Source of the DNA: Methanoculleus chikugoensis
Lineage (GTDB): Archaea > Halobacteriota > Methanomicrobia > Methanomicrobiales > Methanoculleaceae
Direction of reading: 5' to 3'
NCBI RefSeq assembly: GCF_019669965.1
Contig: NZ_AP019781.1
Location: forward strand, 2,109,092 to 2,173,091
DNA: 64,000 bases
The position numbers were made by a program, and so were the translations under genes. The notes under the pieces were generated by a model. That model did not search any database, was not told where the DNA came from, and saw nothing but the letters and a program-made list of their open reading frames with translations. Positions 54,595 to 63,692 of this stretch are shown here, in pieces; position 1 is the first letter of the stretch, and each line of letters starts with the position of its first letter.

Positions 54595-57500
54595 CGGTCA
54601 CGTAGGTGCTCTTGTCCGCGCGGATCGTCACGCCCACGATACGGTCGGCGCGCTCGATCATCGGTTTTCGGAGCGAAACGATGATCGACTGCGCGTTCCC
54701 CGAGAGCTCGCTCATCATGGTGGCGATGCGGCCGACGTTGTTCCCGTCGAGGAACATATCCACTTCATCGAGCGCATAGAACGGCGCGGGCATGAACTGC
54801 TGGATGGAGAAGATGAACGCGAGCGTGGTGAGCGACTTCTCGCCCCCCGAGAGCGAGGAGAGGAGGTGCACCTTCTTGTCCCGGGGCTGGACCGCAAACG
54901 TCATCCCGCCTGCGAAGGGATCCTCCTCGTTGTCGAGGACGAGCCTCCCGCTTCCGTCAGTCAGACGCGCGAATATGTCGCGGAAGTTCGTGTCGATCGC
55001 AGTAAACGCAGTCATGAAGGCGTCGTACTTCATCTTCTCGTACTTCTCGATCCGTTCGAGGAGCATCATCCGCTCCCGCGAGAGCACCTCTTTCTTCTCC
55101 GTCCGCTCCTCGACACGGGCAGAGACCCGGTCGCACTCCTCGATCGCGAGCATGTTCACCGCGCCGATCTTCTTGAGCGCCTTCTCGGCCTCCGCGATCC
55201 CGGCGTCGATGGCGGCGAGATCGAGATCCGTCTCCACGTCGCCCGCCTGCTCCCTGAGCACCGCAAGTTCCGCGAGGAGCGAGTGTTCCCGCTCATTGAG
55301 AGCGTCGATCTGCATCCGGATCCGCTCCATCGCACCCGAGAGTTCGAGCGAGCGCTGGTCGAGCACCCGGATCTCCGCGAGAACCCGGTCGCGCTTCTCG
55401 TGCAGGCCCGCGAGTTCGTCGGAGAACTCCTTCTGGCGCGCCTCGAACTGCACGATCAGGCGGCGCTGCTCCTCGATCTGCTCCTGTGTGGCCGTGATCT
55501 CGTCATCGATCTCCTGGTTCTTCGCCTCCAGGCGGCTCCGCTCCGCGGCAAGCTCCTCGATCCGGTTCGCGAAGTGCTGGCGCTCGCGCTTCGCGTCGGT
55601 GATGTCGGCATCCTTGTTGCGGAGCCGCCGCTCGATATCCTCGACGGTTTTGCGGATGCTCTCGTACCGCTCGCTGAGCTCCGGGACCTCGGTGTCGTCG
55701 AGTATCTTCTTGAGACCGTCGATCTCCGCCGAGACCCGGGCGATCTCGCCGGTTATCCGTTCGAGATCGCCCTCGAGCCGCGCAAGTTCCTCGCCGCCGT
55801 TCTTCGCGGCATCGAGCATCTCCCGCAGGCTCTCTTCGAGCGTCCGCTTCTCGCCGGAGAGCACCTCGATCCGCTTCCGGAACTCGTCCACCAGCATTCG
55901 GTAGCGCGCAACCTGCTCGTCGATCGAACTCCGCTCCGCTCGTTTCGCCTCCGCGGCCACGGCAAAGCGACCGATGGACGCCTCGATCTCGCCCGCCTCC
56001 GCCTCGAGTTCGGCGAGCTTTGCACGGACCCGCGCGATCTCGTCGTCGACCGCCACCCCGAACCCGCGGACCTTCTTTCCCTGGGAACCGCCGGTCATGG
56101 CACCGCTCCTCTCGACGAAATCGCCATCGAGAGTGACCATCTTGTACCGGCCCATCAGCCGCCGCGCACGGTCGAGGGTGTCCACCACCACCGTCGCGCC
56201 GAAGACGACCCGGAACGCGCGGTCGAACGCCGGGTCGAACTCCAGGAGATCGACCGCGTAGCCGACGATGCCCGGATCGGCCTCAAGCGGCGAGAGGATC
56301 GGGGGCCGAAGTTTGTTGAGCGGCAGGAACGTGACCCGGCCGAGCCGGTTCTCCTTCAGGTAACGGATCGCATCGGACGCCACCGTGTCGGTATCGACGA
56401 TGACCCACCTGAGCCGGCCCATCGCCGCCACGTCGAGCGCGGTCGCGTACTCCGGCGGCGCCCGCCCGAGCTGCGCGACCGCGCCGTGGACGCCGTCCAT
56501 GCCGAGCACGACCTCCATCGCCTTCCCGCCGGCATCGCCGTGCGCCTGCTGCTGCGCCTCGTAACGCATCAGGTTCTGCTCGTTCTCCCGGATCTCCTTC
56601 TTCAGCCGATCGAGCGCCGACCGCCGCCCAAAGAGCGTGCTCTCCGCCTCGGAGAGATCCCGCTCGATCTGGCGTTTCTGTGCCTCGCAGTCGGCCATGC
56701 AGGAGGAGTACTCCGCGACCTGCTCCTGCTTGTTCGTGAGTTCCTCGTCGATCTGGGCCATGCGCGCGTCCAGGCGTTCCCGCTCCGACGTCCGCATCCG
56801 GCTCTTCTCGATGAAGAGGTCCTGCTCGCGGAGGATCTTCGACCGGAGTTCCTTCTTGCTCTCGAGATCCTGCATCTTCGCGAAGAGCTGGTCTTTTACC
56901 CCTTCGACCTCCTTGCTCCCGCTCGCGATACGCTCCTCGATCCCTGCCATCTCGTCGCGCTGCGTCGCGAGTTCCATGGCGAGGTTCGCCCGGTCGATCG
57001 AGAGGTTGCGGATCTGCGCGGCGCACTCCTCGACTTTCGCCTCGGCGCGTTTGCTGTCGAGATAGACCCGCTGGACAGCCTCGGCATTCTCTTCTCGGTT
57101 GACCTTCAGCCGCTCGATGCTCTTCTCGCCGAGTTTGATCGCGCTTCGCGCCTCTTCGAGCCGTCCGACGAGTTCGAGATACTCGGGACCGCTCTTGTGG
57201 TGTATCTCCTCTTCGACGGCCTGCTGGCGTCCGTGCGCCTCCTCGATCTCTCTCTTGACGACCTCGACCTCGCCCTCGGTGCGTGCGACCGCCGTCTGCT
57301 GATCGCGCATGAGATCGTGAAGGGTGCCGATCTCCTGCTCCTTCTGCCGGACGAGCGCCGCCCCCCGGCACTGCCCGAGGTGCTCGAGCTCCTCCTGCCA
57401 TCGCCGGTACTCCATCGCCTGCTCGCGCTCGTGCTGGAGCGCGTCAAGCCGCGCCACGAGTTCGTTCAAGAGGAGTTCCTCGCGTTCGAGCCGCTCCCGC

Positions 57501-58018
57501 ACCACCTCGAGTTCCGAGAACGCCTGTCCGCGCTTCTGATCGAACTCGGCGACACCCGCAATCTCGTCGATGATCTTGCGCCGCTCGCCGTCGGTCATCT
57601 CCATGATGCGGGTGATGTCGCCCTGCATCACGACGTTGTAGCCCTCCGGCTTGATCCCGATCTTCGCGAGGAACTCGATGACGTCGCTCTGCTTGCAGAG
57701 GCGGTTGTTGAGATAGTTGTAACTATAGTATCCCGCCGGCGTCCGCTTGATCCGGCGGCGGATCACCGTGCCGTCCGAGAACGTGACCGTCACCTCGGCG
57801 GTGTTCTTCCCGGAATTGACGTTGATGAGATCGGTCAGCTTCTCGGCCCGCAGTCCCCGCGCACCCGAGAGGGCCAGGACGAAGAGGATGCTGTCGATGA
57901 TGTTGCTCTTTCCGGAGCCGTTCGGGCCTGAGATGACAGTAAATCCTTCGAAAAAAGGAATTTTCGTCTTTCTGGCGAAAGACTTGAAGTTGTCGATCTC
58001 AAGCTGCGTGATGTACAA
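54575..58018 (-). CDS. smc: SMC chromosome condensation protein
   Basis: A 1147-residue SMC ATPase. Walker A GPNGSGKSN is at residues 31-39. There follow a coiled coil to about 500, a hinge (GVHGAVAQLGRAPPEYATALDVA and GNNRVT-like LGRVTFLPLNKL, about 505-680), and a second coiled coil. The C-terminal head has signature LLSSLSGGEKSLTTLAFIF and Walker B PFYALDEVDMFLDGNN. Length and layout are standard. It is preceded by a coiled-coil gene 17 bases upstream and followed by scpA. A long antisense frame exists but is a shadow of the GC-rich coiled coil. Confidence 0.96.
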   Translation of the reverse strand: MYITQLEIDNFKSFARKTKIPFFEGFTVISGPNGSGKSNIIDSILFVLALSGARGLRAEKLTDLINVNSGKNTAEVTVTFSDGTVIRRRIKRTPAGYYSYNYLNNRLCKQSDVIEFLAKIGIKPEGYNVVMQGDITRIMEMTDGERRKIIDEIAGVAEFDQKRGQAFSELEVVRERLEREELLLNELVARLDALQHEREQAMEYRRWQEELEHLGQCRGAALVRQKEQEIGTLHDLMRDQQTAVARTEGEVEVVKREIEEAHGRQQAVEEEIHHKSGPEYLELVGRLEEARSAIKLGEKSIERLKVNREENAEAVQRVYLDSKRAEAKVEECAAQIRNLSIDRANLAMELATQRDEMAGIEERIASGSKEVEGVKDQLFAKMQDLESKKELRSKILREQDLFIEKSRMRTSERERLDARMAQIDEELTNKQEQVAEYSSCMADCEAQKRQIERDLSEAESTLFGRRSALDRLKKEIRENEQNLMRYEAQQQAHGDAGGKAMEVVLGMDGVHGAVAQLGRAPPEYATALDVAAMGRLRWVIVDTDTVASDAIRYLKENRLGRVTFLPLNKLRPPILSPLEADPGIVGYAVDLLEFDPAFDRAFRVVFGATVVVDTLDRARRLMGRYKMVTLDGDFVERSGAMTGGSQGKKVRGFGVAVDDEIARVRAKLAELEAEAGEIEASIGRFAVAAEAKRAERSSIDEQVARYRMLVDEFRKRIEVLSGEKRTLEESLREMLDAAKNGGEELARLEGDLERITGEIARVSAEIDGLKKILDDTEVPELSERYESIRKTVEDIERRLRNKDADITDAKRERQHFANRIEELAAERSRLEAKNQEIDDEITATQEQIEEQRRLIVQFEARQKEFSDELAGLHEKRDRVLAEIRVLDQRSLELSGAMERIRMQIDALNEREHSLLAELAVLREQAGDVETDLDLAAIDAGIAEAEKALKKIGAVNMLAIEECDRVSARVEERTEKKEVLSRERMMLLERIEKYEKMKYDAFMTAFTAIDTNFRDIFARLTDGSGRLVLDNEEDPFAGGMTFAVQPRDKKVHLLSSLSGGEKSLTTLAFIFSIQQFMPAPFYALDEVDMFLDGNNVGRIATMMSELSGNAQSIIVSLRKPMIERADRIVGVTIRADKSTYVTGVQNNG

Positions 58019-58035
58019 GGACGGGACTCCCTTAC

Positions 58036-58758
58036 CTATCGATCGAGGTCGACGGTGTCGTCCTCGTCGGCCTGGATGACGTCATTGACCGGACGTGCCT
58101 TCTGCTCGACGAAGAGCTTGCGTTCGGCCGGTTTGCCGCCTTTCCCCCGGCCCTTCGCCGCGGCGATCCCGGACCCGGTGCTGGCGACGATGTACTCGGA
58201 GGATCTCCTCGGCTCCGGTTTCAGCGTCCCGTCGTTCTGCATGATGAGCTCGAGATCCCGGTCGTCCTCCGGAGCGGGCGCAGGCTGCCGCCGCTCCACC
58301 TGGCGCGCGGGAGCCTTCCGCTCCACGGCACGCACGGGGCGCGGCTCGGCGGCGGCGCGTGGTTCCGCCTGGAGCGTGACGGGGGCTTTCTTCTCCTCGA
58401 CCGGCACAGGTGCCTTCCGGCGCTCATCCGCGTCCCGGGCGAGTTTCATCACGATCGATTTGATGTCCAGAACCTCTTCCGTCAGGCCTTTCACCACGGC
58501 CTCCAGTTCCCGCACCTTCCGTTCCGCGTCGCGCAGGCGCTCGTCTCCCGTCTCCGGCGCCCGGGACTGCCCGCGATCTTCCGCCAGGCCCCTCATCACG
58601 TCCTCGAACTCCCGCACTTTCCGCTCAAGGTCGTGCAGGCGCTCGTCTCCCGCCGCCGATACCGGCGGCTGTTCTCGCTCTTTCATCGTCTCCATCTCCT
58701 TCTCGCGCTCCGCAAGTTCCCGCTCAAGAAACCGTATCCTCGCATCCTTCTGCGCCAT
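58036..58758 (-). CDS. coiled-coil protein of unknown function upstream of smc
   Basis: A 240-residue protein. Residues 1-110 form a heptad-rich coiled coil with an internal repeat (GDERLHDLERKVREFEDVMRGL and GDERLRDAERKVRELEAVVKGL). This is followed by a Pro/Ala/Lys/Arg-rich disordered tail and a short conserved-looking C-terminus (ELIMQNDGTLKPEPRRSSEYIV). The ATG at 58758 follows GAGGGA. It is 17 bases from smc in the same operon, so it may be an archaeal accessory of the SMC-ScpA complex. No known family is recognised. Confidence 0.75.
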   Translation of the reverse strand: MAQKDARIRFLERELAEREKEMETMKEREQPPVSAAGDERLHDLERKVREFEDVMRGLAEDRGQSRAPETGDERLRDAERKVRELEAVVKGLTEEVLDIKSIVMKLARDADERRKAPVPVEEKKAPVTLQAEPRAAAEPRPVRAVERKAPARQVERRQPAPAPEDDRDLELIMQNDGTLKPEPRRSSEYIVASTGSGIAAAKGRGKGGKPAERKLFVEQKARPVNDVIQADEDDTVDLDR

Positions 58759-58965
58759 TATCTCCCTCAAACTAATCCTTGATAATAATTACGTAATAAT
58801 ATTACTATAGATTCCCCCGAATGAAGAAGTATTACATTTAATCCGGGACGCAGTCGGGGAAATCCCGGCTGCCGTCGCGGATGACGCCGGAGCCGCATCC
58901 CCCGGGCGCCCATGCCCGCGTCTCAGGAGGCCGTACAAAGAATGCCTCCCGGACAACTGTAACCA

Positions 58966-58980
58966 GCCCCGTATAAAAGA
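58966..58980 (+). promoter_or_regulatory. glyA operon promoter
   Basis: CCCCGTATAAAAGAAAGC carries a TATA-like box about 40 bases before the glyA start at 59017. Confidence 0.45.
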
Positions 58981-59016
58981 AAGCATATTACCTCAACGGA
59001 GCAACCCTTTTTCTGC

Positions 59017-60288
59017 ATGTCTAATCTGGCAAACTTCGATCCAGAAATCGCAGGCCTCATCGAGGAAGAGCGCCTGCGTCAGGTCAATGGGTTGGAACTG
59101 ATCGCTTCTGAAAACGTCGTCAGTAAGGCGGTTCTCGAGGCGATGGGTTCGATCATGACCAATAAGTACGCCGAGGGCTACCCCGGCAAGCGCTACTACG
59201 GGGGGTGCGAGTTCCATGATGCCGTGGAGAACCTGGCACGCGACCGGATGTGCGAACTCTTCGGCGCGGAACACGCGAACGTCCAGCCTCACTCGGGGAG
59301 CCAGGCAAACCAGGCTGTCTACTTCGCCTACCTCGGCTACAAGGACAAGATCATGAGCCAGAGCCTCACCCAGGGCGGCCACCTCTCCCACGGATCGCCG
59401 GTCAACATCACCGGGCGCTGGTACTCCATCTTCCACTACGGCGTCGACCCCGAGACCGAGACGCTCGACTACGCGGCGATCGAGGAGATCGCGCGGACAG
59501 TGAAACCGCAGATGATCGTCTGCGGCGCGAGCGCCTACCCGCGCGAGATCGACTTCAAGGCCTTCCAGGAGGTCGCCGATACCGTCGGCGCGAGGTGCAT
59601 GGCCGATATCGCCCACATCGCCGGACTCTGCGCGACCGGATACCACAACTCCCCGGTCGGGGTCGTCGATATCGTGACGACGACGACGCACAAGACCCTG
59701 CGGGGCCCCCGCGGCGGCGCCATCATGTGCGGCAAGGAGGATGCGGCCGCTATCGACAAGTCGATCTTCCCGGGAATGCAGGGCGGCCCGCTGATGCACA
59801 CCATCGCTGCCAAGGCGGTCTGCTTCAAGGAAGCCCTGACCCCGGCGTACAAGGACTACTGCGGGCAGGTCGTCAAGAACGCAAAGACGATGGCCGACGT
59901 CCTCGCAGAGGAAGGGCTCGACCTCGTCTCCGGCGGCACCGACAACCACCTCATCCTGCTCGACCTGACCGGGGTCTCGACGAACGGCGAGCACCTCACG
60001 GGTCTTGCGGCCGAGACCGCGCTCGGCGAGGCGGGGATCACCGTGAACAAGAACACCATCCCCCGCGAACAGCTCAGCCCCTTCGTGACGAGCGGCCTCC
60101 GGATCGGCACGCCTGCCGTCACCTCACGCGGCATGAAAGAGGAGGAGATGAAGCAGATCGCTCACTGGATCGCCCGGGTCGTGAAGGATATCGCGAAGGA
60201 CAAGACCTCGAAGAAGGCGATCACCGAAGTGAGAGAAGAGGTTATTGCCCTTGCGAGCAAGTATCCCCTCTACCCTGAAGTAGCATGA
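59017..60288 (+). CDS. glyA: serine hydroxymethyltransferase
   Basis: A 423-residue PLP enzyme that interconverts serine and glycine and passes a one-carbon unit to a pterin carrier. [30 protein letters not shown], and the PLP-lysine motif [13 protein letters not shown] identify GlyA. The neighbouring folD, DHPS-like and cofE genes form a compact one-carbon/cofactor operon with overlaps of 4, 25 and 4 bp. Whether the carrier is tetrahydrofolate or tetrahydromethanopterin cannot be told from the protein alone; folD beside it suggests folate. Confidence 0.96.
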   Translation: MSNLANFDPEIAGLIEEERLRQVNGLELIASENVVSKAVLEAMGSIMTNKYAEGYPGKRYYGGCEFHDAVENLARDRMCELFGAEHANVQPHSGSQANQAVYFAYLGYKDKIMSQSLTQGGHLSHGSPVNITGRWYSIFHYGVDPETETLDYAAIEEIARTVKPQMIVCGASAYPREIDFKAFQEVADTVGARCMADIAHIAGLCATGYHNSPVGVVDIVTTTTHKTLRGPRGGAIMCGKEDAAAIDKSIFPGMQGGPLMHTIAAKAVCFKEALTPAYKDYCGQVVKNAKTMADVLAEEGLDLVSGGTDNHLILLDLTGVSTNGEHLTGLAAETALGEAGITVNKNTIPREQLSPFVTSGLRIGTPAVTSRGMKEEEMKQIAHWIARVVKDIAKDKTSKKAITEVREEVIALASKYPLYPEVA

Positions 60289-61136
60289 TACTCGACGGCA
60301 AAGCGGTCTCGGAGAAGAGGCTCGAGATCCTCAAAGAGAGAATAGAAGAGTCCGGGCTCTACCCGCGCCTCGCGACCGTCATCGTGGGCGAAGACCCCGC
60401 GTCGCAGATGTACGTCCGCATGAAGCACCGGGCGTGCGAGCGCGTCGGGATCGGGTCGGTCGGGATCGAGCTCCCGGCGGACGCCACGACGGAGCGGGTG
60501 CTTGAGGCGGTCGCGCGCCTCAACAACGATCCCGACATCAACGGGATCCTGGTCCAGCTCCCGCTCCCGGCCGGAGTCGATACCACCCGCGTCATCGAGG
60601 CGGTCGCGCCCGATAAGGACGTGGACGGGTTCCAGCCCTGCAACCTCGGCAGGCTCTTCTCCGGCACCCCGGTCTTTGCGCCCTGCACCCCGCAGGGGAT
60701 CATGACAATCCTCGAAGAATACGATGTCCCGATCCGGGGGAAGCGGGCGGTCGTCGTCGGCCGGAGCATCGACGTCGGCCGGCCCATGGCCGCTCTGCTC
60801 CTGAACGCCGACGCGACCGTCACCGTATGCCACTCGAAGACCGAGAATATCGAGGCTGAGATGCGAAACGCCGATATCCTGGTCAGCGCGATTGGAAAAG
60901 CGAAGTTTGTCGGGCCGGAGATGGTGAAGGAAGGCGCGACGGTCATCGATGTCGGGATCAACCAGGACGAGCAGGGCAAACTCTGCGGCGACGTCGATTT
61001 CGAGGCAGTGAAAGACCGGGCGGGAGCGATAACCCCGGTCCCCGGAGGCGTCGGCCCTATGACCATCGCAACGCTGATGGAGAACACGTTCATGGCGGCC
61101 AAGATGAGGACATGCGACAACACCACTGTTTGGTAA
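60285..61136 (+). CDS. folD: bifunctional methylene-THF dehydrogenase/cyclohydrolase
   Basis: A 283-residue Fol[30 protein letters not shown] carries the substrate-binding and catalytic Tyr/Lys, [10 protein letters not shown] and [16 protein letters not shown] follow, and [30 protein letters not shown] is the NAD(P) site. It catalyses the reversible steps between methylene- and formyl-tetrahydrofolate. FolD is absent from many methanogens that rely only on methanopterin, so its presence indicates a folate branch. It overlaps glyA by 4 bp. Confidence 0.95.
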   Translation: MILDGKAVSEKRLEILKERIEESGLYPRLATVIVGEDPASQMYVRMKHRACERVGIGSVGIELPADATTERVLEAVARLNNDPDINGILVQLPLPAGVDTTRVIEAVAPDKDVDGFQPCNLGRLFSGTPVFAPCTPQGIMTILEEYDVPIRGKRAVVVGRSIDVGRPMAALLLNADATVTVCHSKTENIEAEMRNADILVSAIGKAKFVGPEMVKEGATVIDVGINQDEQGKLCGDVDFEAVKDRAGAITPVPGGVGPMTIATLMENTFMAAKMRTCDNTTVW

Positions 61137-61927
61137 ACCGCCTCCGGATCGGCGGCGACGCTCCGGTTCGCCTGATGGGCGTCATCAACTGCAGCCCCGA
61201 GTCGTTCTACCGGGGCTCCTATATCCCGGCCGGAGAGGTCTACGACCGCGCCCTCGCCATGACGGCGGCGGGCGCCGATATGATCGATCTCGGGGCGCGG
61301 AGCACGGCCCCGGGCTCTTCTCCCATCACCGTCGCCGAGGAGGCGGCACGGGTGGACGCGGCCCTCTCGGAACTCGACGGGACCGGGATCACCCTCTCGG
61401 TGGACACCCGCTACCCGGAGGTGCTCGAGGTCTGCCTCCGCCACGACGTCCATGCGGTGAACGATATCTCCGGGCTTGCCGAAGAACGGTACGCACGGGC
61501 GGTCGCCGACTCCGGGCTGCCGGTCTTCGCGATGGCGAGCTGTCGGGAGCCCGGCGACGCCGCCGGAGTTGCCGCCACACAGAAAGCCCTCGAAGCGGTC
61601 GTCGGCCGGTGCGCGCGCCTCGGGATCGAGGAGTACGTCCTCGATCCCGCCGTCGGCCGGTGGGTTCCGGGACGGACGAGCGAGGACGACTGGGAACTCT
61701 GCCGGAACTTCTCCTCGTTCAGGGAGTTCGGCCGCCCGGTGCTTGCCGCGATCTCGCGGAAGACGTTCATCGGCGACCTGCTCGGCCGCCGGCCCGAAGA
61801 CCGGCTCGCAGGCACCCTCGCGCTCACGACGATGCTCGTCGACGCGGGTGCGGCCGTCGTGCGGAGCCACGACGTCCCCGAGACCGCCGACCTCCTGCGG
61901 GTGCATGCAAAGATGAGGCAGACATGA
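61112..61927 (+). CDS. dihydropteroate synthase-like protein
   Basis: A 271-residue TIM-barrel pterin enzyme. [19 protein letters not shown] is the DHPS first-strand motif (here Cys replaces the usual Thr/Val in NxTPDSF-type motifs). [32 protein letters not shown] and [11 protein letters not shown] follow. In methanogens such proteins act in pterin or methanopterin synthesis; the exact substrate is uncertain. The start is 25 bases inside folD. The 3' end overlaps cofE (ATGA). Confidence 0.88.
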   Translation: MRQHHCLVNRLRIGGDAPVRLMGVINCSPESFYRGSYIPAGEVYDRALAMTAAGADMIDLGARSTAPGSSPITVAEEAARVDAALSELDGTGITLSVDTRYPEVLEVCLRHDVHAVNDISGLAEERYARAVADSGLPVFAMASCREPGDAAGVAATQKALEAVVGRCARLGIEEYVLDPAVGRWVPGRTSEDDWELCRNFSSFREFGRPVLAAISRKTFIGDLLGRRPEDRLAGTLALTTMLVDAGAAVVRSHDVPETADLLRVHAKMRQT

Positions 61928-62730
61928 CGACACCTTCATTCTCGGTATACGGTCTTGCGACCCCCCTGTTCCGCCCCGGCGCTGACGTCGGGGCGCACCT
62001 CCTCTCGTCCGTCGAACGCTCGGCCGCCCGGAAGTTCGAGACGGGCGACGTGGTGGTCGTGGCGGAGTCCGCTCTCGCCACCGCCGAAGGGCGGGTCGTG
62101 AGGCTCGACGATGTCGAACCGTCAAGAGAAGCCCTCCAGCTCGCCGAAGAGTACGAGATGGATCCCCGGCACGCCGAGGTGGTGCTCCGGGAGAGCGACC
62201 GGATCGTCGGGGGTATTCCCGGGTTCCTGCTCTGCATGAAGAACGGGACGCTTCTGCCGAACGCCGGGATCGACGCCTCGAACACCCCGGCGGGCACGCT
62301 CGTCCTCCTCCCCCTTGACCCGGACGCGTCCGCGGCGGGTATCCGTGCCGCGATCGCCGGGCGGTCGGGGGCCGACGTCGGGGTCATCGTCGTCGACTCC
62401 CGGACGCACGCGATGCGGCTCGGATGCTCCGGGGTTGCGATCGGGTGTTCGGGCATCCCCTCGGTGGTCGACGAACGCGGGAGAAAAGACCTCTTCGGCC
62501 GCGAACTTGAGGTCACGAAGAGAGCGGTCGCGGACTGCATCGCGTCCGCCGCAGAACTCGTGATGGGAGAGGCAGGGGAGTGCGTCCCCGCGGCCGTGGT
62601 GCGGGGAGTCGGGCTTCCCGTCGGCGATTATGCCGGGGTCGCCACGATCGACGCTTCAGAGTGCCTCTTCATGGGGGTCGCGCTGCACGCCGACCCGGCC
62701 CTTCTCGTCAAGGGCGATCGAGAACCCTGA
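61924..62730 (+). CDS. cofE: coenzyme F420:L-glutamate ligase-like protein
   Basis: A 268-residue CofE family protein. FETGDVVVVAESALATAEGRVV, VGGIPGFLLCMKNGTLLPNAGIDASNTPAG and SRTHAMRLGCSGVAIGCSGIPSV match the F420-gamma-glutamyl ligase fold, which adds glutamates to F420-0. Some residues differ from the canonical CofE motif (usually R-x-G-x-x-G-x-A-I-G with Gly in place of Cys), so a divergent paralogue is possible. The 3' 75 bases overlap the convergent cofC gene. The start is the ATG of an ATGA overlap. Confidence 0.85.
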   Translation: MTTPSFSVYGLATPLFRPGADVGAHLLSSVERSAARKFETGDVVVVAESALATAEGRVVRLDDVEPSREALQLAEEYEMDPRHAEVVLRESDRIVGGIPGFLLCMKNGTLLPNAGIDASNTPAGTLVLLPLDPDASAAGIRAAIAGRSGADVGVIVVDSRTHAMRLGCSGVAIGCSGIPSVVDERGRKDLFGRELEVTKRAVADCIASAAELVMGEAGECVPAAVVRGVGLPVGDYAGVATIDASECLFMGVALHADPALLVKGDREP

Positions 62731-63303
62731 GTTCTCCAGGAACTCCCTGCTCTTTCTCCCTTTTCCGTGGATGAGGATCTCGACCAGGTCCTCCTTCTCG
62801 TCGATATCGGTCGACATCCTGAACGAGTCGATCACCTCGACGGAGAAGCCGCACTCCTCGGCAATCCGCATGTGGTCGAGGAAACTCGCGCCGTAGTAGT
62901 CGGCGCGGAAACACCGCGGTTTCTTGAGGAATATGATGTTCGTCCCGCCGCCCCGCCCCGGCACGATGGACATGTCCTTCTCGGTCCGGATCAGCCGCTG
63001 GATGTCCCCGGCCGTCACCAGGGGGATATCGGCCATGATGATGAGCGCGGGGCAGTGGAACTGCTTGAGCGCCCAGTTGATGGCGTCGTTGAGCGACTCC
63101 GTCCGGACGGCGACGAGGGCGTTCTCGTGTTTGAAGGGGTGGGTGCAGAGGAGGGTGGCGCTGCACCCGGACTTCTGCACGGCGGCGATCACGTCTTCAA
63201 GCATCGCCCGGGCGAACGCTTCCCGCTCTTCCTGGTCGAGGATGCAGGAAAGGCGCGTCTTGGGGTTTACCGGCTTAAAGGGAATGAGCGCGTGGAAGTA
63301 CAT
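62656..63303 (-). CDS. cofC: 2-phospho-L-lactate guanylyltransferase
   Basis: A 215-residue nucleotidyltransferase with ALIPFKPVNPKTRLSCILDQEEREAFARAML, the loop of the CofC family, and ALIIMADIPLVTAGDI, the conserved MADxP motif with the metal-binding Asp. GRGGGTNIIFLKKP and STDIDEKEDLVEIL are also family features. It activates 2-phospholactate (or a related acid) for F420 synthesis. It ends 75 bases inside the cofE gene on the opposite strand. Confidence 0.93.
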   Translation of the reverse strand: MYFHALIPFKPVNPKTRLSCILDQEEREAFARAMLEDVIAAVQKSGCSATLLCTHPFKHENALVAVRTESLNDAINWALKQFHCPALIIMADIPLVTAGDIQRLIRTEKDMSIVPGRGGGTNIIFLKKPRCFRADYYGASFLDHMRIAEECGFSVEVIDSFRMSTDIDEKEDLVEILIHGKGRKSREFLENSGFSIALDEKGRVGVQRDPHEEAL

Positions 63304-63557
63304 TGAGAAACGGTTGTCGGGGCAGTATCAAAAAGGCATCGTTTCCCCTGCGACGGGAAAAGGCAGCCCGGGCTAAATCGAAAACTCCGGCCCCTACCCA
63401 TTCGGGTGCTCACGCTTCGGTTTTCGCACCTTCGCACCTGCCGGCTACCTCGATGATCTGCTCACGCGAAGACGCGAAGACGCGAAGTCCAGTATAGTTG
63501 CCTGAAACTCCCTTCGCGTTCATCGCACCCGACTATGCTCGAACTCTTCTCCCGCAC

Positions 63558-63639
63558 CTCGTACCTCCGGTGCTCGAACTCCGTTCCTACGGAACGTCGC
63601 GCTCTTCGGGAAAGTCGTCCTTCACGGCTTCGCGCGAGG
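63558..63639 (-). repeat. dispersed GC-rich repeat, copy B
   Basis: On the minus strand CGCGCGAAGCCGTGAAGGACG, ACTTTCCCGAAGAGCGCGA and GAGTTCGAGCACCGGAGGT are nearly identical to copy A at 53517-53626. It lies in the 389-base gap (63304-63692) between cofC and cofG, where the remainder is short direct repeats (CACGCGAAGACGCGAAGACGCGAAG near 63462) and no gene. Confidence 0.75.
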
Positions 63640-63692
63640 CCACGTCGCCCTCACGACCGAAAGTTCATGTGCGGGAATGCCGACATATAGCC

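Noticed and set aside
54515-57931. A 1138-codon open frame antisense to smc
   Set aside because: It mirrors the smc coiled coil, is dominated by Leu/Arg/Asp/Glu as expected of a shadow frame in GC-rich helical coding DNA, and shows no domain. SMC itself has all its motifs.
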